A DNA stretch of 64,000 nucleotides. It comes from Nocardia takedensis NBRC 100417 (GTDB lineage: Bacteria > Actinomycetota > Actinomycetes > Mycobacteriales > Mycobacteriaceae). The DNA is taken from assembly GCF_000308695.1 (NCBI RefSeq), contig NZ_BAGG01000021.1, forward strand, positions 1 through 64,000. Direction: 5' to 3'. Below, in pieces: positions 1 through 10,456 of this stretch (the first letter of the stretch is position 1; every line of letters begins with the position of its first letter). Both the position numbers and the translations under genes were made by a program. Under the pieces are notes generated by a model that saw nothing but the letters and a program-made list of their open reading frames with translations, was not told the DNA's origin and did no database searches.

Positions 1-377
1 GACTCGCGGGCCGCGAGGTGGGGGACGACCGGGTCGCCGCCGTCCGCGACCTGGCCGAATCACTGCGGGCCACGGTCCTGCTGAAGGGCCGCGCCACCCT
101 CGTCGCCGCGCCGGGGCACCCGACGCTGGTCAACGAAGCGGGCGGTTCCTGGGCCGCCACCGCAGGCGCGGGCGACGTCCTGTCCGGCGTCATCGGCGCG
201 CTCCTGGCCGCGGGGCTCGATCCCGCCTGGTCCGCGGCGGCCGCCGCCCGCGCCCACAGCCTCGCCGCCGGCCTGGCCGCCCGCGCCTCCGGCGACGCGG
301 GCGCTCCCATTTCCGCCGAACCCCTGCTGGACCACCTGCGCCCGGCCATCGCCACCCTGCGCGCCTTCGCCGGCTAG
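1..377 (+). CDS. nnrD: ADP-dependent NAD(P)H-hydrate dehydratase, C-terminal part (5' end outside window)
   Basis: This is the end of a YjeF/NnrD-type protein, the enzyme that repairs hydrated NADH and NADPH by ADP-dependent dehydration in the cytoplasm. The reading frame is open to the window edge, so the gene starts upstream. Visible are the '[12 protein letters not shown]' strand and the family's '[18 protein letters not shown]' nucleotide-binding loop, in which the Asp of GDVL is the known catalytic residue. Whether the N-terminal epimerase domain is fused cannot be seen. It lies about 190 bp before alr, close to the arrangement in mycobacteria. Confidence 0.88.
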   Translation, partial: LAGREVGDDRVAAVRDLAESLRATVLLKGRATLVAAPGHPTLVNEAGGSWAATAGAGDVLSGVIGALLAAGLDPAWSAAAAARAHSLAAGLAARASGDAGAPISAEPLLDHLRPAIATLRAFAG

Positions 378-571
378 ATCGCGGCCACGAGTGCCGGGCG
401 ACCTATCGCTTCGGTCGCCACCTCTCCGGAGCGCGGTGCTCGGCCGTGCGGTCGAGTCCGACTGTCTGCGACATCACTCGACCGCCCGCCGCGTCCCTGG
501 TGAGCACGGTTGTTCCCCGGACCACATCAGCGGCGGTCGTGAGGCGCGCCGCGTCGACCCGGAGAACGGGG

Positions 572-1720
572 ATGGCAGGATCGACCTTCGTGCATGCCCC
601 ACTGGAGACCGTCATCGACCTGGACGCCATCGCCCACAACGTGCGCGTGTTGCGTGAACACGCCGGGGACGCCGCGGTCATGGTCGTGGTGAAGGCGGAT
701 GCCTACAACCACGGGGCGGTCGAGGTGGCGCACGCGGCGCTGGCGGCGGGCGCGACGGAACTCGGGGTGACGACGGTCACCGAGGCGCTGCGCTTACGCG
801 GCGCGGGCATCACCGCGCCGATACTGTGCTGGCTCAACAACTCCGACGCCGACTACGCCGCGGCGATCGCCGCCGACGTCGAGATCGGTGTGTCCTCCCT
901 GGCGCACCTGCTCGCGGTCGCGGCGGCGGCGCGCGGTATCCGGCGCACCGGCGTGGTCGCGCTCAAGGTCGACACCGGACTAAATCGCAACGGCATCGCG
1001 CCCGACGCCTACCCGGCGCTGCTGACGGAACTGCGCGTGCTGGTCGAGGAGGGCGTGCTGCGTCTGCGGTCGGTGTTCTCGCATCTGGCGCACGCCGACG
1101 AACCCGAGCATCCGTTCGTGGACGTGCAGCGCGACCGCTTCGTCGCCGCGCTGGCCGCCGCCGAGGCGGCGGGCCTGCGACCGGAACTGGCGCACCTGTC
1201 GAATTCGGCGGCCACCCTGACCCGCCCCGATCTGGCTTTCGACATGGTCCGTCCCGGGATCGCCGTCTACGGTCTGAATCCGGTGCCGGACCTGCCCGAT
1301 GTCGGCCTGCGTCCGGCGATGACGTTCCGGGCGCGGGTGGCGCTGGTCAAGCGGGTCGCCGCCGGGGAGGGCGTCTCCTACGGCCACCAATGGCTGGCCC
1401 CGCGCGATACCACCGTGGCCTTGGTGCCCGCGGGCTACGCCGACGGCGTGTTCCGTCCGTTGAGCGGACGTTTCGAGGTGCTGCTCGGCGGCGCGCGGCG
1501 GCCCAATGTCGGGCGCGTGTGCATGGACCAGTTCGTCGTCGACCTCGGTGACAACGCGGCGGGTGTGGCCGAGGGCGACGTGGCGGTGCTGTTCGGCGGC
1601 GGTCGGGACGAACCGCGCGCCCAGGACTGGGCCGATGTGCTCGACACCATCCACTACGAGGTGGTGTGCGCCCCGCGGGGGCGGGTAATCCGTCGGCATA
1701 TCGGTGACCGCGCCGACTGA
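572..1720 (+). CDS. alr: Alanine racemase
   Basis: PLP-dependent racemase making D-alanine for peptidoglycan. From the ATG at 572 the protein has 382 residues, normal for Alr; an in-frame upstream ATG at 446 would add 42 unconserved residues. The PLP lysine is Lys41 in '[11 protein letters not shown]' (the family usually has AYGHG, so the Gly-to-Asn change is minor), and the second catalytic base is Tyr270 in 'GVSYGH'. The N-terminal TIM barrel and C-terminal beta domain ('[12 protein letters not shown]') are both complete. It heads a run of same-strand genes ending with tsaD; the next gene starts 100 bp downstream. Confidence 0.95.
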   Translation: MAGSTFVHAPLETVIDLDAIAHNVRVLREHAGDAAVMVVVKADAYNHGAVEVAHAALAAGATELGVTTVTEALRLRGAGITAPILCWLNNSDADYAAAIAADVEIGVSSLAHLLAVAAAARGIRRTGVVALKVDTGLNRNGIAPDAYPALLTELRVLVEEGVLRLRSVFSHLAHADEPEHPFVDVQRDRFVAALAAAEAAGLRPELAHLSNSAATLTRPDLAFDMVRPGIAVYGLNPVPDLPDVGLRPAMTFRARVALVKRVAAGEGVSYGHQWLAPRDTTVALVPAGYADGVFRPLSGRFEVLLGGARRPNVGRVCMDQFVVDLGDNAAGVAEGDVAVLFGGGRDEPRAQDWADVLDTIHYEVVCAPRGRVIRRHIGDRAD

Positions 1721-1820
1721 TCGGCGGGTGACCGACGGCCGGGCGCGGTTGCGCGAGCGCCGTCGTCCGTGACATACATGTGGTCGGCTCGTGGCCTACG
1801 CCGTCACCGGGAGGGTTCCG

Positions 1821-2918
1821 ATGGGATCGCGACGTTCGAATCGCACGGCCATCCTGCGCGGCGGGATGGCGACCGCGGGCGTGGTCGGCGCGCTGGCGGG
1901 CGCGCACGCACTGCGTCGGGTGGGGTCGCGGGTGCTGTGGCCCGCGCGTCGCGACGAGTACCGCGACGAGGATTTCACCCTGATGGAACGGGATCGGCCG
2001 GGTGCCGTCGTGGCCGAGGACGGTGTGCGGTTGACCACCCGCGAGTGCGGTCCCGCCGACGCCCCGATCACCGCGATCTTCGTGCACGGCTTCTGCAACA
2101 GCATGGAGTCCTTCCATTTCCAGCGCCGCGCCTTGGAGAAGCGCTGGGGTGAGCGGGTTCGGATGGTGTTCTTCGATCTGCGCGGGCACGGTCGTTCCGG
2201 GACGCCGAGCACCGAGAGTTGCTCGATCGCCCAACTCGGCCGCGACGTCGCCACGGTGATCGAGAGCGCCGCGCCCACCGGTCCGGTGCTGGTGATCGGG
2301 CATTCGCTGGGCGGTATGGCGGTGCTGGCGGCGGCCGCGCGGTTCCCGGCGCTGTTCGCCGAACGCGTGATCGGGGTCGGGCTGTTGTCGACCAGCGCCG
2401 CGGCGGTCACCTCGGCGGGCATCACCCAGTTGCTGCGTTCGCCCGCGATCGATGGTTTCCGGCTCGCCGTGCACACCGCACCGGCGCTGGTGCAGGCCGG
2501 GCGGACCTCGGCGCGGCACATCATCGCGCCGATCCTGCACGTCAGTTCCTTCCACGGTCCGGTCAGCCCGACGCTGTCGCGGTTCACCACGCTGATGATC
2601 GACCGGACCCCGGTGGAGACGGTGGTGAAATTCCTGAAGGCCGTGCAGGTGCACGACGAGTCGGCGGCGTTGCCGATCCTGGCCGAATTGCCGGTGCTGG
2701 TCGTCGGCAGCGGGCGCGATCTGGTGATCCCGTTCCGCAATTCGGCCGCGCTGCACAGCGCGTTGCCGGGCAGCGCGCTGGTGCGCATCGATGACGCCGC
2801 GCACATGCCGCACCTGCAATATCCGGAGGTCGTCAACGAGGCGCTGGACCAACTGCTGATCCGCGCGTGCGCGCATCAGGAGCGCACCCACTCCGATCCG
2901 GAGGCCGCCACCAGCTGA
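1821..2918 (+). CDS. Alpha/beta hydrolase between alr and tsaE
   Basis: A 365-residue alpha/beta hydrolase of unknown substrate. The ATG at 1821 follows a GGGAGG ribosome-binding site with six bases between, so it is preferred to the in-frame GTG at 1791. The first 30 residues are basic and then hydrophobic ('GVVGALAGAHAL'), so a membrane anchor is possible. The core shows the oxyanion region 'VHGFCNSMESF', the nucleophile elbow 'IGHSLGGMA' with an intact serine, and a late His in 'AAHMPHLQYPE'. Its position inside the alr/tsaE operon is conserved in related actinobacteria, but no link to the neighbouring functions can be deduced. Confidence 0.88.
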   Translation: MGSRRSNRTAILRGGMATAGVVGALAGAHALRRVGSRVLWPARRDEYRDEDFTLMERDRPGAVVAEDGVRLTTRECGPADAPITAIFVHGFCNSMESFHFQRRALEKRWGERVRMVFFDLRGHGRSGTPSTESCSIAQLGRDVATVIESAAPTGPVLVIGHSLGGMAVLAAAARFPALFAERVIGVGLLSTSAAAVTSAGITQLLRSPAIDGFRLAVHTAPALVQAGRTSARHIIAPILHVSSFHGPVSPTLSRFTTLMIDRTPVETVVKFLKAVQVHDESAALPILAELPVLVVGSGRDLVIPFRNSAALHSALPGSALVRIDDAAHMPHLQYPEVVNEALDQLLIRACAHQERTHSDPEAATS

Positions 2919-2975
2919 GCCGGACGCGCGCCGGTACGCTTCGGGCGGGATCGGGCGAGACGGGTGGAGGTGCTG

Positions 2976-3419
2976 GTGGCGCAACAGCGGCGGATGCTGC
3001 CGACGGTCGAGGACACCGAGGCGCTGGGCCGGGAACTGTCCGCCGATCTGTCCGCGGGCGATCTGGTCGTGTTGGACGGTCCGCTGGGCGCGGGCAAGAC
3101 GGCGTTGACGCGCGGTATCGCCGCCGGACTCGGCGTGCAGGGCCGGGTGAGTTCGCCCACATTCGTCATCGCCAGGCAGCACCGGGCGGGCAGCGCGGCC
3201 GGTGCGGTGCCGTTGGTGCACGTCGACGCCTACCGCCTGGGCGGTGACCTGGACGAACTCGACGCCCTCGACCTCGACACCGATCTACAGCACGCGGTGG
3301 TGGTGGTGGAATGGGGTCTGGGCGTCGTGGAGCACCTGACCGACCGGCACCTGCGGGTGCTGTTGTCGCGCGAACCGGATTCCGATGTGCGGACCGCCGT
3401 CTGGGAGTGGGTCGGGTAG
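2976..3419 (+). CDS. tsaE: tRNA threonylcarbamoyladenosine biosynthesis ATPase TsaE
   Basis: Small P-loop ATPase that works with TsaB and TsaD in making the universal t6A37 modification of tRNAs reading ANN codons. The Walker A motif 'GPLGAGKTAL' covers residues 35-44, followed by 'SPTFVIAR' and the aromatic/acidic region 'VHVDAYRLG'. The GTG at 2976 is favoured because GGAGG ends five bases before it; an in-frame GTG at 2964 is possible. The resulting 147 residues fit the family. tsaB starts 87 bp downstream on the same strand. Confidence 0.93.
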   Translation: MAQQRRMLPTVEDTEALGRELSADLSAGDLVVLDGPLGAGKTALTRGIAAGLGVQGRVSSPTFVIARQHRAGSAAGAVPLVHVDAYRLGGDLDELDALDLDTDLQHAVVVVEWGLGVVEHLTDRHLRVLLSREPDSDVRTAVWEWVG

Positions 3420-3506
3420 TCCCGATCACACCGCCCGGGCCCGCCGAGCCGCGACCAGGTAGCTCCGAACGCGGGCCGGCTACCACCCGGTATCGTGGGG
3501 CCAATC

Positions 3507-4202
3507 ATGCTTGTACTAGCTGTCGACACCGCGACACCCGCCGTTACAGCGGGGTTGGTGGAACTGGGGCAGGCCGACGACGCCGCGGCCGGTGCGGGGC
3601 GGCCGCGCACCGTCTCCTCGCGGGTCCGGGTCGATCCCAGGGCGCACGCGGAGGTGCTCACCCCGCAGATCCTCGAATGCCTCACCGAGGCAGGTCGTTC
3701 CAGGACCGAGATCGCCGCGGTGGTGGTCGGGACGGGTCCCGGTCCGTTCACGGGCCTGCGCGTCGGCATGGCCACGGCGGCGGCATTCGGTGACGCGCTG
3801 GGCATTCCGGTGTACGGCGTGTGCAGCCTGGACGCCATCGCCGCGGACGCCGCCCCCGATCTGACGGCGGGCAGTGAACTGCTCGTGGTGACCGACGCGC
3901 GCAGGCGCGAGGTCTACTGGGCCCGCTACCACGACGGCGTCCGTATCGCGGGCCCCGAGGTGATCGCCCCCGGCGACCTCGACGCGGGCCAGGCCACGGT
4001 GATCGCCGGATCGGCCTCGCACGTCGACTTCTTCGATCTGCCGGTGCTGCCGGTGGAGACGCCCTCGCCGGCCGGTCTGGTCGCGGTCGCCGCGCCCGCG
4101 CTGCGTTCCCGGGCCGTGCCCGAGGCGCTGACGCCGCTGTATCTGCGCAGGCCGGACGCCGTGGAGAACAGTTTCCGCACCCTGGACCGGACGGGAGCGT
4201 GA
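3507..4202 (+). CDS. tsaB: tRNA threonylcarbamoyladenosine biosynthesis protein TsaB
   Basis: TsaB is the inactive ASKHA-fold partner of TsaD and scaffolds the t6A complex. The 231-residue product starts 'MLVLAVDTATPAV' and carries the family signature 'GTGPGPFTGLRVGMATA' near residue 80. The ATG at 3507 is preferred to an in-frame GTG at 3495 because it begins directly at the beta strand. The stop codon overlaps the rimI start by four bases, so the two are probably translationally coupled. Confidence 0.93.
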   Translation: MLVLAVDTATPAVTAGLVELGQADDAAAGAGRPRTVSSRVRVDPRAHAEVLTPQILECLTEAGRSRTEIAAVVVGTGPGPFTGLRVGMATAAAFGDALGIPVYGVCSLDAIAADAAPDLTAGSELLVVTDARRREVYWARYHDGVRIAGPEVIAPGDLDAGQATVIAGSASHVDFFDLPVLPVETPSPAGLVAVAAPALRSRAVPEALTPLYLRRPDAVENSFRTLDRTGA

Positions 4203-4732
4203 GTGGCATGACCGACGACTCCGCGATCCGCGTCGAGCCCATGCGGACCGGCGACATCGCCCGCTGCGTCGAACTCGAGCAGTTGCTGTTCCCCGAGGAC
4301 GATCCGTGGCACGCGGTGGCTTTCCGTTCGGAGTTGGCCGCCCCGCACAACCGCTACTTCGCCGCCCGCGACGACGACGGCCGCATGCTCGGCTACGCCG
4401 GGATCGCGCTGCTCGGTGACGCGGAACACCCGGAGGCCGAGGTGCACACCATCGGCGTCGACCCGGTCGTGCACCGGGGCGGGGTCGGCACGCTGCTGTT
4501 GGAGACGCTGCTCGCGGAGGCGGGCAAACGCGGCGGCCCGGTCTTCCTCGAGGTGCGCACCGACAACGAACCCGCGATCGCGCTCTACGCCAAGCACGGT
4601 TTCCACATCATCGGGTTGCGCAAGAACTACTACCACCCCAGCGGCGCGGACGCCTACACCATGCGCAGGCCGGAACTGACCGCCGAACCTCGGGCATGGG
4701 CGGCCGACGCGGCGGGGGAGGTGCTGTCGTGA
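4199..4732 (+). CDS. rimI: Ribosomal-protein-alanine N-acetyltransferase RimI-like
   Basis: GNAT-family N-acetyltransferase of 177 residues, in the family that acetylates the N-terminal alanine of ribosomal protein S18; in actinobacteria the substrate range is less certain. Motif A of the acetyl-CoA site is '[19 protein letters not shown]', followed by '[19 protein letters not shown]' and the final '[12 protein letters not shown]'. The GTG at 4199 overlaps the tsaB stop; an ATG three codons later is an alternative. Its stop overlaps the tsaD start, which places it in the t6A operon. Confidence 0.92.
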   Translation: MSGMTDDSAIRVEPMRTGDIARCVELEQLLFPEDDPWHAVAFRSELAAPHNRYFAARDDDGRMLGYAGIALLGDAEHPEAEVHTIGVDPVVHRGGVGTLLLETLLAEAGKRGGPVFLEVRTDNEPAIALYAKHGFHIIGLRKNYYHPSGADAYTMRRPELTAEPRAWAADAAGEVLS

Positions 4733-5787
4733 TCGTCATGGGCGTCGAGAGTTCCTGCGACGAGACCGGCGTGGGGATCGTGCGATGGCACGCCGACGGC
4801 ACCTGCGAACTGCTCGCCGACGAGGTCGCCTCGAGCGTGGATCAGCACGCCCGTTTCGGCGGCGTCGTCCCCGAGATCGCCTCGCGCGCCCACCTCGAGG
4901 CCATCGTTCCCACGATGCGCCGCGCGCTCGCGGCGGCGGGGATCGCCAAGCCCGACGCGCTCGCGGTCACCATCGGCCCCGGGTTGGCGGGTGCGCTGCT
5001 GGTCGGCGTGGCGGCGGCCAAAGCCTATGCCGCGGCGTGGGATGTGCCGTTCTACGCGCTCAACCACCTCGGCGGCCACGTCGCCGTGGACACCCTCGAA
5101 CACGGTCCGATGCCGCCGTGTGTGGCGCTGTTGGTCTCCGGCGGCCACACCCATCTGCTGCGCGTCGGGGATCTGGCCGCACCGATCGAAGAACTCGGCA
5201 GCACCGTCGACGACGCCGCGGGCGAGGCGTTCGACAAGGTCGCCCGCCTGCTCGGTCTCGGCTATCCGGGCGGCCCCGCCCTGGACGCCGCGGCCCGTAC
5301 CGGCGACCCGGCCGCGATCGCCTTTCCCCGCGGCATGACGGGCCCGCGCGACCCGCGCTACGACTTCTCTTTCTCCGGTCTCAAGACCGCGGTGGCCCGG
5401 CACGTCGAGGCCGCCCACCGCGCGGGCGTCGATGCCGCGGACCTGCCGATCGCCGACATCTCGGCCTCCTTCCAGGAGGCGGTGGCCGACGTGCTCACCA
5501 TGAAGGCGGTGCGCGCGGCCCGTGACGTCGGCGTCGACACGCTGGTCCTCGGCGGTGGCGCCACCGCGAACTCCCGCATCCGCTCGATGGCCGAACAGCG
5601 GTGCGCCGCGGCCGGACTCACCCTGCGCGTGCCGAAACCCCGCCTGTGCACCGACAACGGTGTGATGATCGCGGCGCTGGGCGCGCACGTCATCGCGGGG
5701 GGTGCGACGCCGTCGGAGTTGACCGTCGCCACCGATCCCGGTCTGGCCGTGTCCACCAGTCAGATCACGGTGCCGGTACCGAACTGA
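4729..5787 (+). CDS. tsaD: tRNA N6-adenosine threonylcarbamoyltransferase TsaD
   Basis: Catalytic subunit that transfers the threonylcarbamoyl group to A37 of tRNA. The 352-residue product starts at the GTG overlapping the rimI stop, about eight bases after a GGGGGAGG sequence; an ATG at 4738 is possible. Seen are the N-terminal ASKHA strand '[14 protein letters not shown]', '[10 protein letters not shown]', and the metal-binding histidines His113 and His117 in '[10 protein letters not shown]', then 'SFSGLKTAV' and '[12 protein letters not shown]'. It is the last gene of the alr-tsaD run and converges on the Hsp70-like gene across a 19-bp gap. Confidence 0.96.
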   Translation: MIVMGVESSCDETGVGIVRWHADGTCELLADEVASSVDQHARFGGVVPEIASRAHLEAIVPTMRRALAAAGIAKPDALAVTIGPGLAGALLVGVAAAKAYAAAWDVPFYALNHLGGHVAVDTLEHGPMPPCVALLVSGGHTHLLRVGDLAAPIEELGSTVDDAAGEAFDKVARLLGLGYPGGPALDAAARTGDPAAIAFPRGMTGPRDPRYDFSFSGLKTAVARHVEAAHRAGVDAADLPIADISASFQEAVADVLTMKAVRAARDVGVDTLVLGGGATANSRIRSMAEQRCAAAGLTLRVPKPRLCTDNGVMIAALGAHVIAGGATPSELTVATDPGLAVSTSQITVPVPN

Positions 5788-5793
5788 GCCCCG

Positions 5794-5808
5794 GAGGACG
5801 ACGTCCTC
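5794..5808. terminator. Short hairpin between convergent tsaD and Hsp70-like genes
   Basis: GAGGAC and GTCCTC are separated by GAC and fill the gap between the two convergent genes; the right arm overlaps the Hsp70-like stop codon. There is no T-tract on either side, so termination is inferred from position only. Confidence 0.4.
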
Positions 5809-7357
5809 AGCGCGGCGACTCGGCCACGGTGGGCAGCGGCACCGACGTCTCCGGCGGCAGCGACAGCGGAATGCTCGAATGCGCCGACTCCTGGGTGGGC
5901 GCGCCCGGCACGGGGGCCACCGACGGTGTGAGCGTGTGCGAACGCGACTCGGCCGGTGCGTAATCCGGTGCCGCGCCCGCGACCAACGGGCCGAGCATCT
6001 CGGGGAACGGGATGGGCGGCAGGTTGGGGTCGGGCCGCAATGTCGGCGGGGTGGTGGGGACGACGCCGGTACTCGACGTGGTGCGCGGCGGACCGGCCTC
6101 GCCGGCGGTGGGCGCGGTGCTCGGCGCGACGGGCGTGGGCGCGACCGTGGTGGGCGCGGTGGTGGTCGGGACGACCTCGGGCTCGATCGAGGGACCTGTC
6201 GGCGTGCCGACGACGGTGCTCGACGCGACCGGCGGCACGCTCGGCACGTGCTGGGCGCTGCTGGTGGTGCCCGCGGGCGACACCTCGTCGTCGGCGGTGG
6301 GCGCGAAGGTCTTGACGCCGTAACCGATCACGAGTCCGACCACGGCGATCGCCCCCGCGAGGGTGCCGACGACCTTCGTGAATGTGCCGACAGGAGCCTC
6401 GGGGGCCAGCGCGGCGACCGGGAATCCGGCGGGTTGGGCCGAATCGGCCACCAGCGCCGCGCCTTTGGCGATGACCGCCTCCGGGTCCTCGACGGTGTGC
6501 ACGGGCATGTCGAGGCGGTCGTAGAGCGTCGTCACCACCGAGGGGATATTGGCGCCGCCGCCGATGACCGCGACCGCCTCCGGGTAGGTGGAGGCGCGGG
6601 CGAACACCGCCGCGGCGAATGCGGCCGTGTCGTGCAGCAGATCGGCGATGAGTTCCTCGAAATCGGCCCGCGTCAACTTCAGCGGTCGGCCCGCCACATG
6701 GTCGATGGTGACGGCGGGGGCGACCGAGAGATGTTCCTTGGCCGCGCGACCCCGGTTGGTCAGCATGTTGCGGTTGGGGCGGGTGCCGCGGCGCGCGTAG
6801 TGCAGATCGACCAGATGGTGGTAGATGAGGTCGTCGATGGCGTTGCCGCTGATCGCGGTGGTGCGTTCGGAGCGGAGGACGGACCCGCCGTCGCGATCGG
6901 CGACCGTCACGCTCAGGCCGGACGCGCCGAGATCGATGATGGCGACCGTCTCGTAGCGGTCCAGCAGGCCGGTGTGGCGCAGGTAGGTCAGTGCCGCCGT
7001 GCCTTCGGGGATCAGCTTCAGATCGCGCTGCTTGCCGGTGGCCGACCGGATGACCTGTGCCTGCTCGCGACTGCGGTAGGCGACCGCCACGCTGGTGGGA
7101 ACCGCTTCGCGCGCACCGGATCTGGTCAAGCCGGTGCGCACGTCGAGCGGGAAGGCGACGTCGTAGGAGATCCGGTTGGTCGGCAACTGGGTGGTCATCA
7201 GTTCGATGGAGGAGGCCACCAGGTCGCCGAGGTCGGAGTGGGCGGCGTCGGCGGAGACCACCCGGTAGTCGAAGGTCTGGGAACCGTTGGGAGCGGTGGC
7301 GACCAGCGCCGAGCAGACGACTTCGTTTCCGGCGGAGATGCCGAGTGATGTTCGCAT
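5807..7357 (-). CDS. Hsp70-like ATPase-domain protein with membrane segment and Pro/Thr-rich tail
   Basis: A 516-residue protein in three parts. Residues 1 to about 330 resemble an Hsp70/actin-fold nucleotide-binding domain: 'LIPEGTAALTYL', phosphate-2-type loop 'AIIDLGASGLSVTV', 'GGGANIPSVV' and 'DPEAVIAKGAALVA'. A hydrophobic segment around residues 350-370 ('VVGTLAGAIAVVGLVIGYG') should span the membrane. The last 130 or so residues are low-complexity Pro, Thr, Ser and Val and would be outside the cell. There is no peptide-binding domain. The ATG at 7357 follows GGGAGG with a spacing of about five bases. It diverges from groES. Similar actinobacterial proteins are annotated only as Hsp70 family; a sensor or cell-wall role is a guess. 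Confidence 0.85.
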   Translation of the reverse strand: MRTSLGISAGNEVVCSALVATAPNGSQTFDYRVVSADAAHSDLGDLVASSIELMTTQLPTNRISYDVAFPLDVRTGLTRSGAREAVPTSVAVAYRSREQAQVIRSATGKQRDLKLIPEGTAALTYLRHTGLLDRYETVAIIDLGASGLSVTVADRDGGSVLRSERTTAISGNAIDDLIYHHLVDLHYARRGTRPNRNMLTNRGRAAKEHLSVAPAVTIDHVAGRPLKLTRADFEELIADLLHDTAAFAAAVFARASTYPEAVAVIGGGANIPSVVTTLYDRLDMPVHTVEDPEAVIAKGAALVADSAQPAGFPVAALAPEAPVGTFTKVVGTLAGAIAVVGLVIGYGVKTFAPTADDEVSPAGTTSSAQHVPSVPPVASSTVVGTPTGPSIEPEVVPTTTAPTTVAPTPVAPSTAPTAGEAGPPRTTSSTGVVPTTPPTLRPDPNLPPIPFPEMLGPLVAGAAPDYAPAESRSHTLTPSVAPVPGAPTQESAHSSIPLSLPPETSVPLPTVAESPR

Positions 7358-7551
7358 GTACACCTCCCTTCGAGCGAACGGTCCGTGCGGTTGGGACGCC
7401 CCCGACCCCGCGCGGCAACGAGATGCCGGACCTCCGCCGCGATGCGAACGGTCCTATCGACGATCCGACCCGCCGCGCGCGAGGCGAGCGGGTGACTGCC
7501 CCCGACGGATGCGCGCGCTCCCGGTGCGGTGGATCCGGTGAGCCGGCTTTC

Positions 7552-7683
7552 CGGTGACGCTGTCTTCTTCGGTGACGCTGTCTTCGATGACGCTGGGTTG
7601 TGGTGACGTCGGTGGTGCTGACGCTGGTCCGACGACGCTGGTTGTTGAACGACGCTGGTTGTTGAACGACGCTGGTTGTAGAC
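7552..7683. repeat. Short tandem repeats built on TGACGCTG in the Hsp70-like/groES intergenic region
   Basis: Two near-perfect 18-bp units (7552-7569 and 7570-7587, core GGTGACGCTGTCTTC) are followed by degenerate copies and then by three 17-bp units of GACGCTGGTTGTTGAAC at 7634-7650, 7651-7667 and 7668-7683 (last one partial). All share the core GACGCTG. The rest of the 732-bp divergent gap (7358-8089) holds the groES promoter and operator; no gene is supported in it. Confidence 0.85.
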
Positions 7684-7863
7684 GGTGGGTGGTCGGTGAC
7701 GCCGGTGTTCGCGACGCCGCGGGCGCGCGCTACGGACGCGACCGTCGCCAATACTGTCACGATCTGTTATCCGAACGTTACAGATTCCGCGAAGTTATGG
7801 GAAGTCCGAATAGCTCCCGGAGGGTTGTCCCGTGCGGGGGTTGGCAACGCCTGCCCTTGAGCG

Positions 7864-7890
7864 CTGGCACTCGCGTGTATAGAGTGCTAG
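7864..7890 (+). promoter_or_regulatory. CIRCE element (HrcA operator) upstream of groES
   Basis: Half-sites CTGGCACTC and GAGTGCTAG are separated by nine bases. Against the CIRCE consensus TTAGCACTC-N9-GAGTGCTAA the left arm has two changes at its outer end and the right arm has one. A TTGAGC at 7857 and a TATAGA at 7878 could be the promoter the operator covers. HrcA repression with heat-shock release is the established reading. The start of groES is 199 bp downstream, so a leader of considerable length is transcribed. Confidence 0.92.
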
Positions 7891-8089
7891 TCGGCACCGC
7901 GTGATGTGTGGGTGCCAAGCTTTTGACCACTGGGCAAGGGTCCCGGCACCCGCGACGACGGGGCTGTGCGCAGGGGTCAGATCGAACGGCCGCGGGTCAT
8001 ACCGGGCGGCCGAGCGAGACAACACGACACCGATGGTCCGGGGCAACAGTTCCGGACGACCGCAATCCCCTGAAAGTGGAGGGCTCAAC

Positions 8090-8392
8090 GTGGCGAGCGT
8101 GAACATCAAGCCGCTCGAGGACAAGATCCTCGTCCAGGCCAACGAGGCCGAGACGACGACGGCCTCCGGCCTGGTCATCCCGGACACGGCCAAGGAGAAG
8201 CCGCAGGAAGGCACCGTCGTCGCCGTCGGCCCCGGCCGCTGGGACGACGAGGGCGAGAAGCGCATCCCGCTGGATGTCCAGGAGGGCGACACCGTCATCT
8301 ACAGCAAGTACGGCGGCACCGAGATCAAGTACCAGGGCGAGGAGTACCTGATCCTCTCCGCGCGCGACGTGCTGGCTGTCGTCAGCAAGTGA
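8090..8392 (+). CDS. groES: Co-chaperonin GroES
   Basis: A 100-residue Hsp10 that caps the GroEL ring. It starts at a GTG preceded by GTGGAGGG with a good spacing, giving '[16 protein letters not shown]'. The mobile loop ('[21 protein letters not shown]') and the C-terminal '[14 protein letters not shown]' are typical. The CIRCE element lies upstream. The gap to groEL is 109 bp and contains a strong hairpin. Confidence 0.97.
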   Translation: MASVNIKPLEDKILVQANEAETTTASGLVIPDTAKEKPQEGTVVAVGPGRWDDEGEKRIPLDVQEGDTVIYSKYGGTEIKYQGEEYLILSARDVLAVVSK

Positions 8393-8429
8393 CCGCGTTC
8401 CCGGCCGACCGGTCGGGATCGAGTCGTAA

Positions 8430-10112
<1,683 letters not shown>

Positions 10113-10130
10113 TCGCGTGCGCGAACGGAC

Positions 10131-10161
10131 GAGGCCCCCGGATCGACGATCCGGGGGCCTC
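10131..10161 (+). terminator. Strong intrinsic terminator after groEL1
   Basis: A 14-bp perfect stem (GAGGCCCCCGGATC with GATCCGGGGGCCTC) closes on a three-base GAC loop and is followed by GTTCTC. It lies 18 bp past the groEL1 stop and also before the end of the convergent anti-sigma gene, so it may serve both. Confidence 0.85.
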
Positions 10162-10218
10162 GTTCTCGATGCTGCTGCTCGTGCTGGAGAGGCGAAGCCG
10201 GTGACGCGAAGAGACGGG

Positions 10219-10455
10219 TCAGGAAGCGACCGGGGGCTGTTCGGCCACCGCCGCGAGCAGCCTGCCGCGTAACTCGGCGGGCGGTTCGGTGGCCGTGGCT
10301 TCCGCGAGGGCGGCCAGCGCGGCCCGCGTGCGCCGCACCTCGGCGCCGAAGGCGGGATCATCGCTGTCGAGCAGGTCCTGTACCGCGTGCTGGTCTTCGT
10401 CGTCGATCGATCCGAGCGCGACGGCGTGCGCGAGATCGATCCTGGCTTCGCTCAT
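10219..10455 (-). CDS. Short RskA-type anti-sigma factor lacking membrane and periplasmic domains
   Basis: A 78-residue protein with the N-terminal fold of anti-sigma-K factors ('DLAHAVALGSIDDEDQHAV', then 'ELRGRLLAAVAEQPP'). It starts one base after the sigK-like gene ends, so they form an operon. M. tuberculosis RskA has about 230 residues with a transmembrane helix and an extracytoplasmic domain; here the frame stops right after the sigma-binding domain, and the next 106 bp hold only non-coding DNA and the groEL1 terminator. It should therefore be soluble and could not be controlled by regulated membrane proteolysis in the known way. Confidence 0.78.
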   Translation of the reverse strand: MSEARIDLAHAVALGSIDDEDQHAVQDLLDSDDPAFGAEVRRTRAALAALAEATATEPPAELRGRLLAAVAEQPPVAS

Positions 10456-10456
10456 C

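Noticed and set aside
1347..3221. A 624-codon minus-strand frame across alr and the hydrolase
   Set aside because: Shadow of two supported genes, no recognisable domain.
7552..7683. CRISPR array
   Set aside because: The repeats are directly adjacent, without unique spacers, and no cas gene is present.
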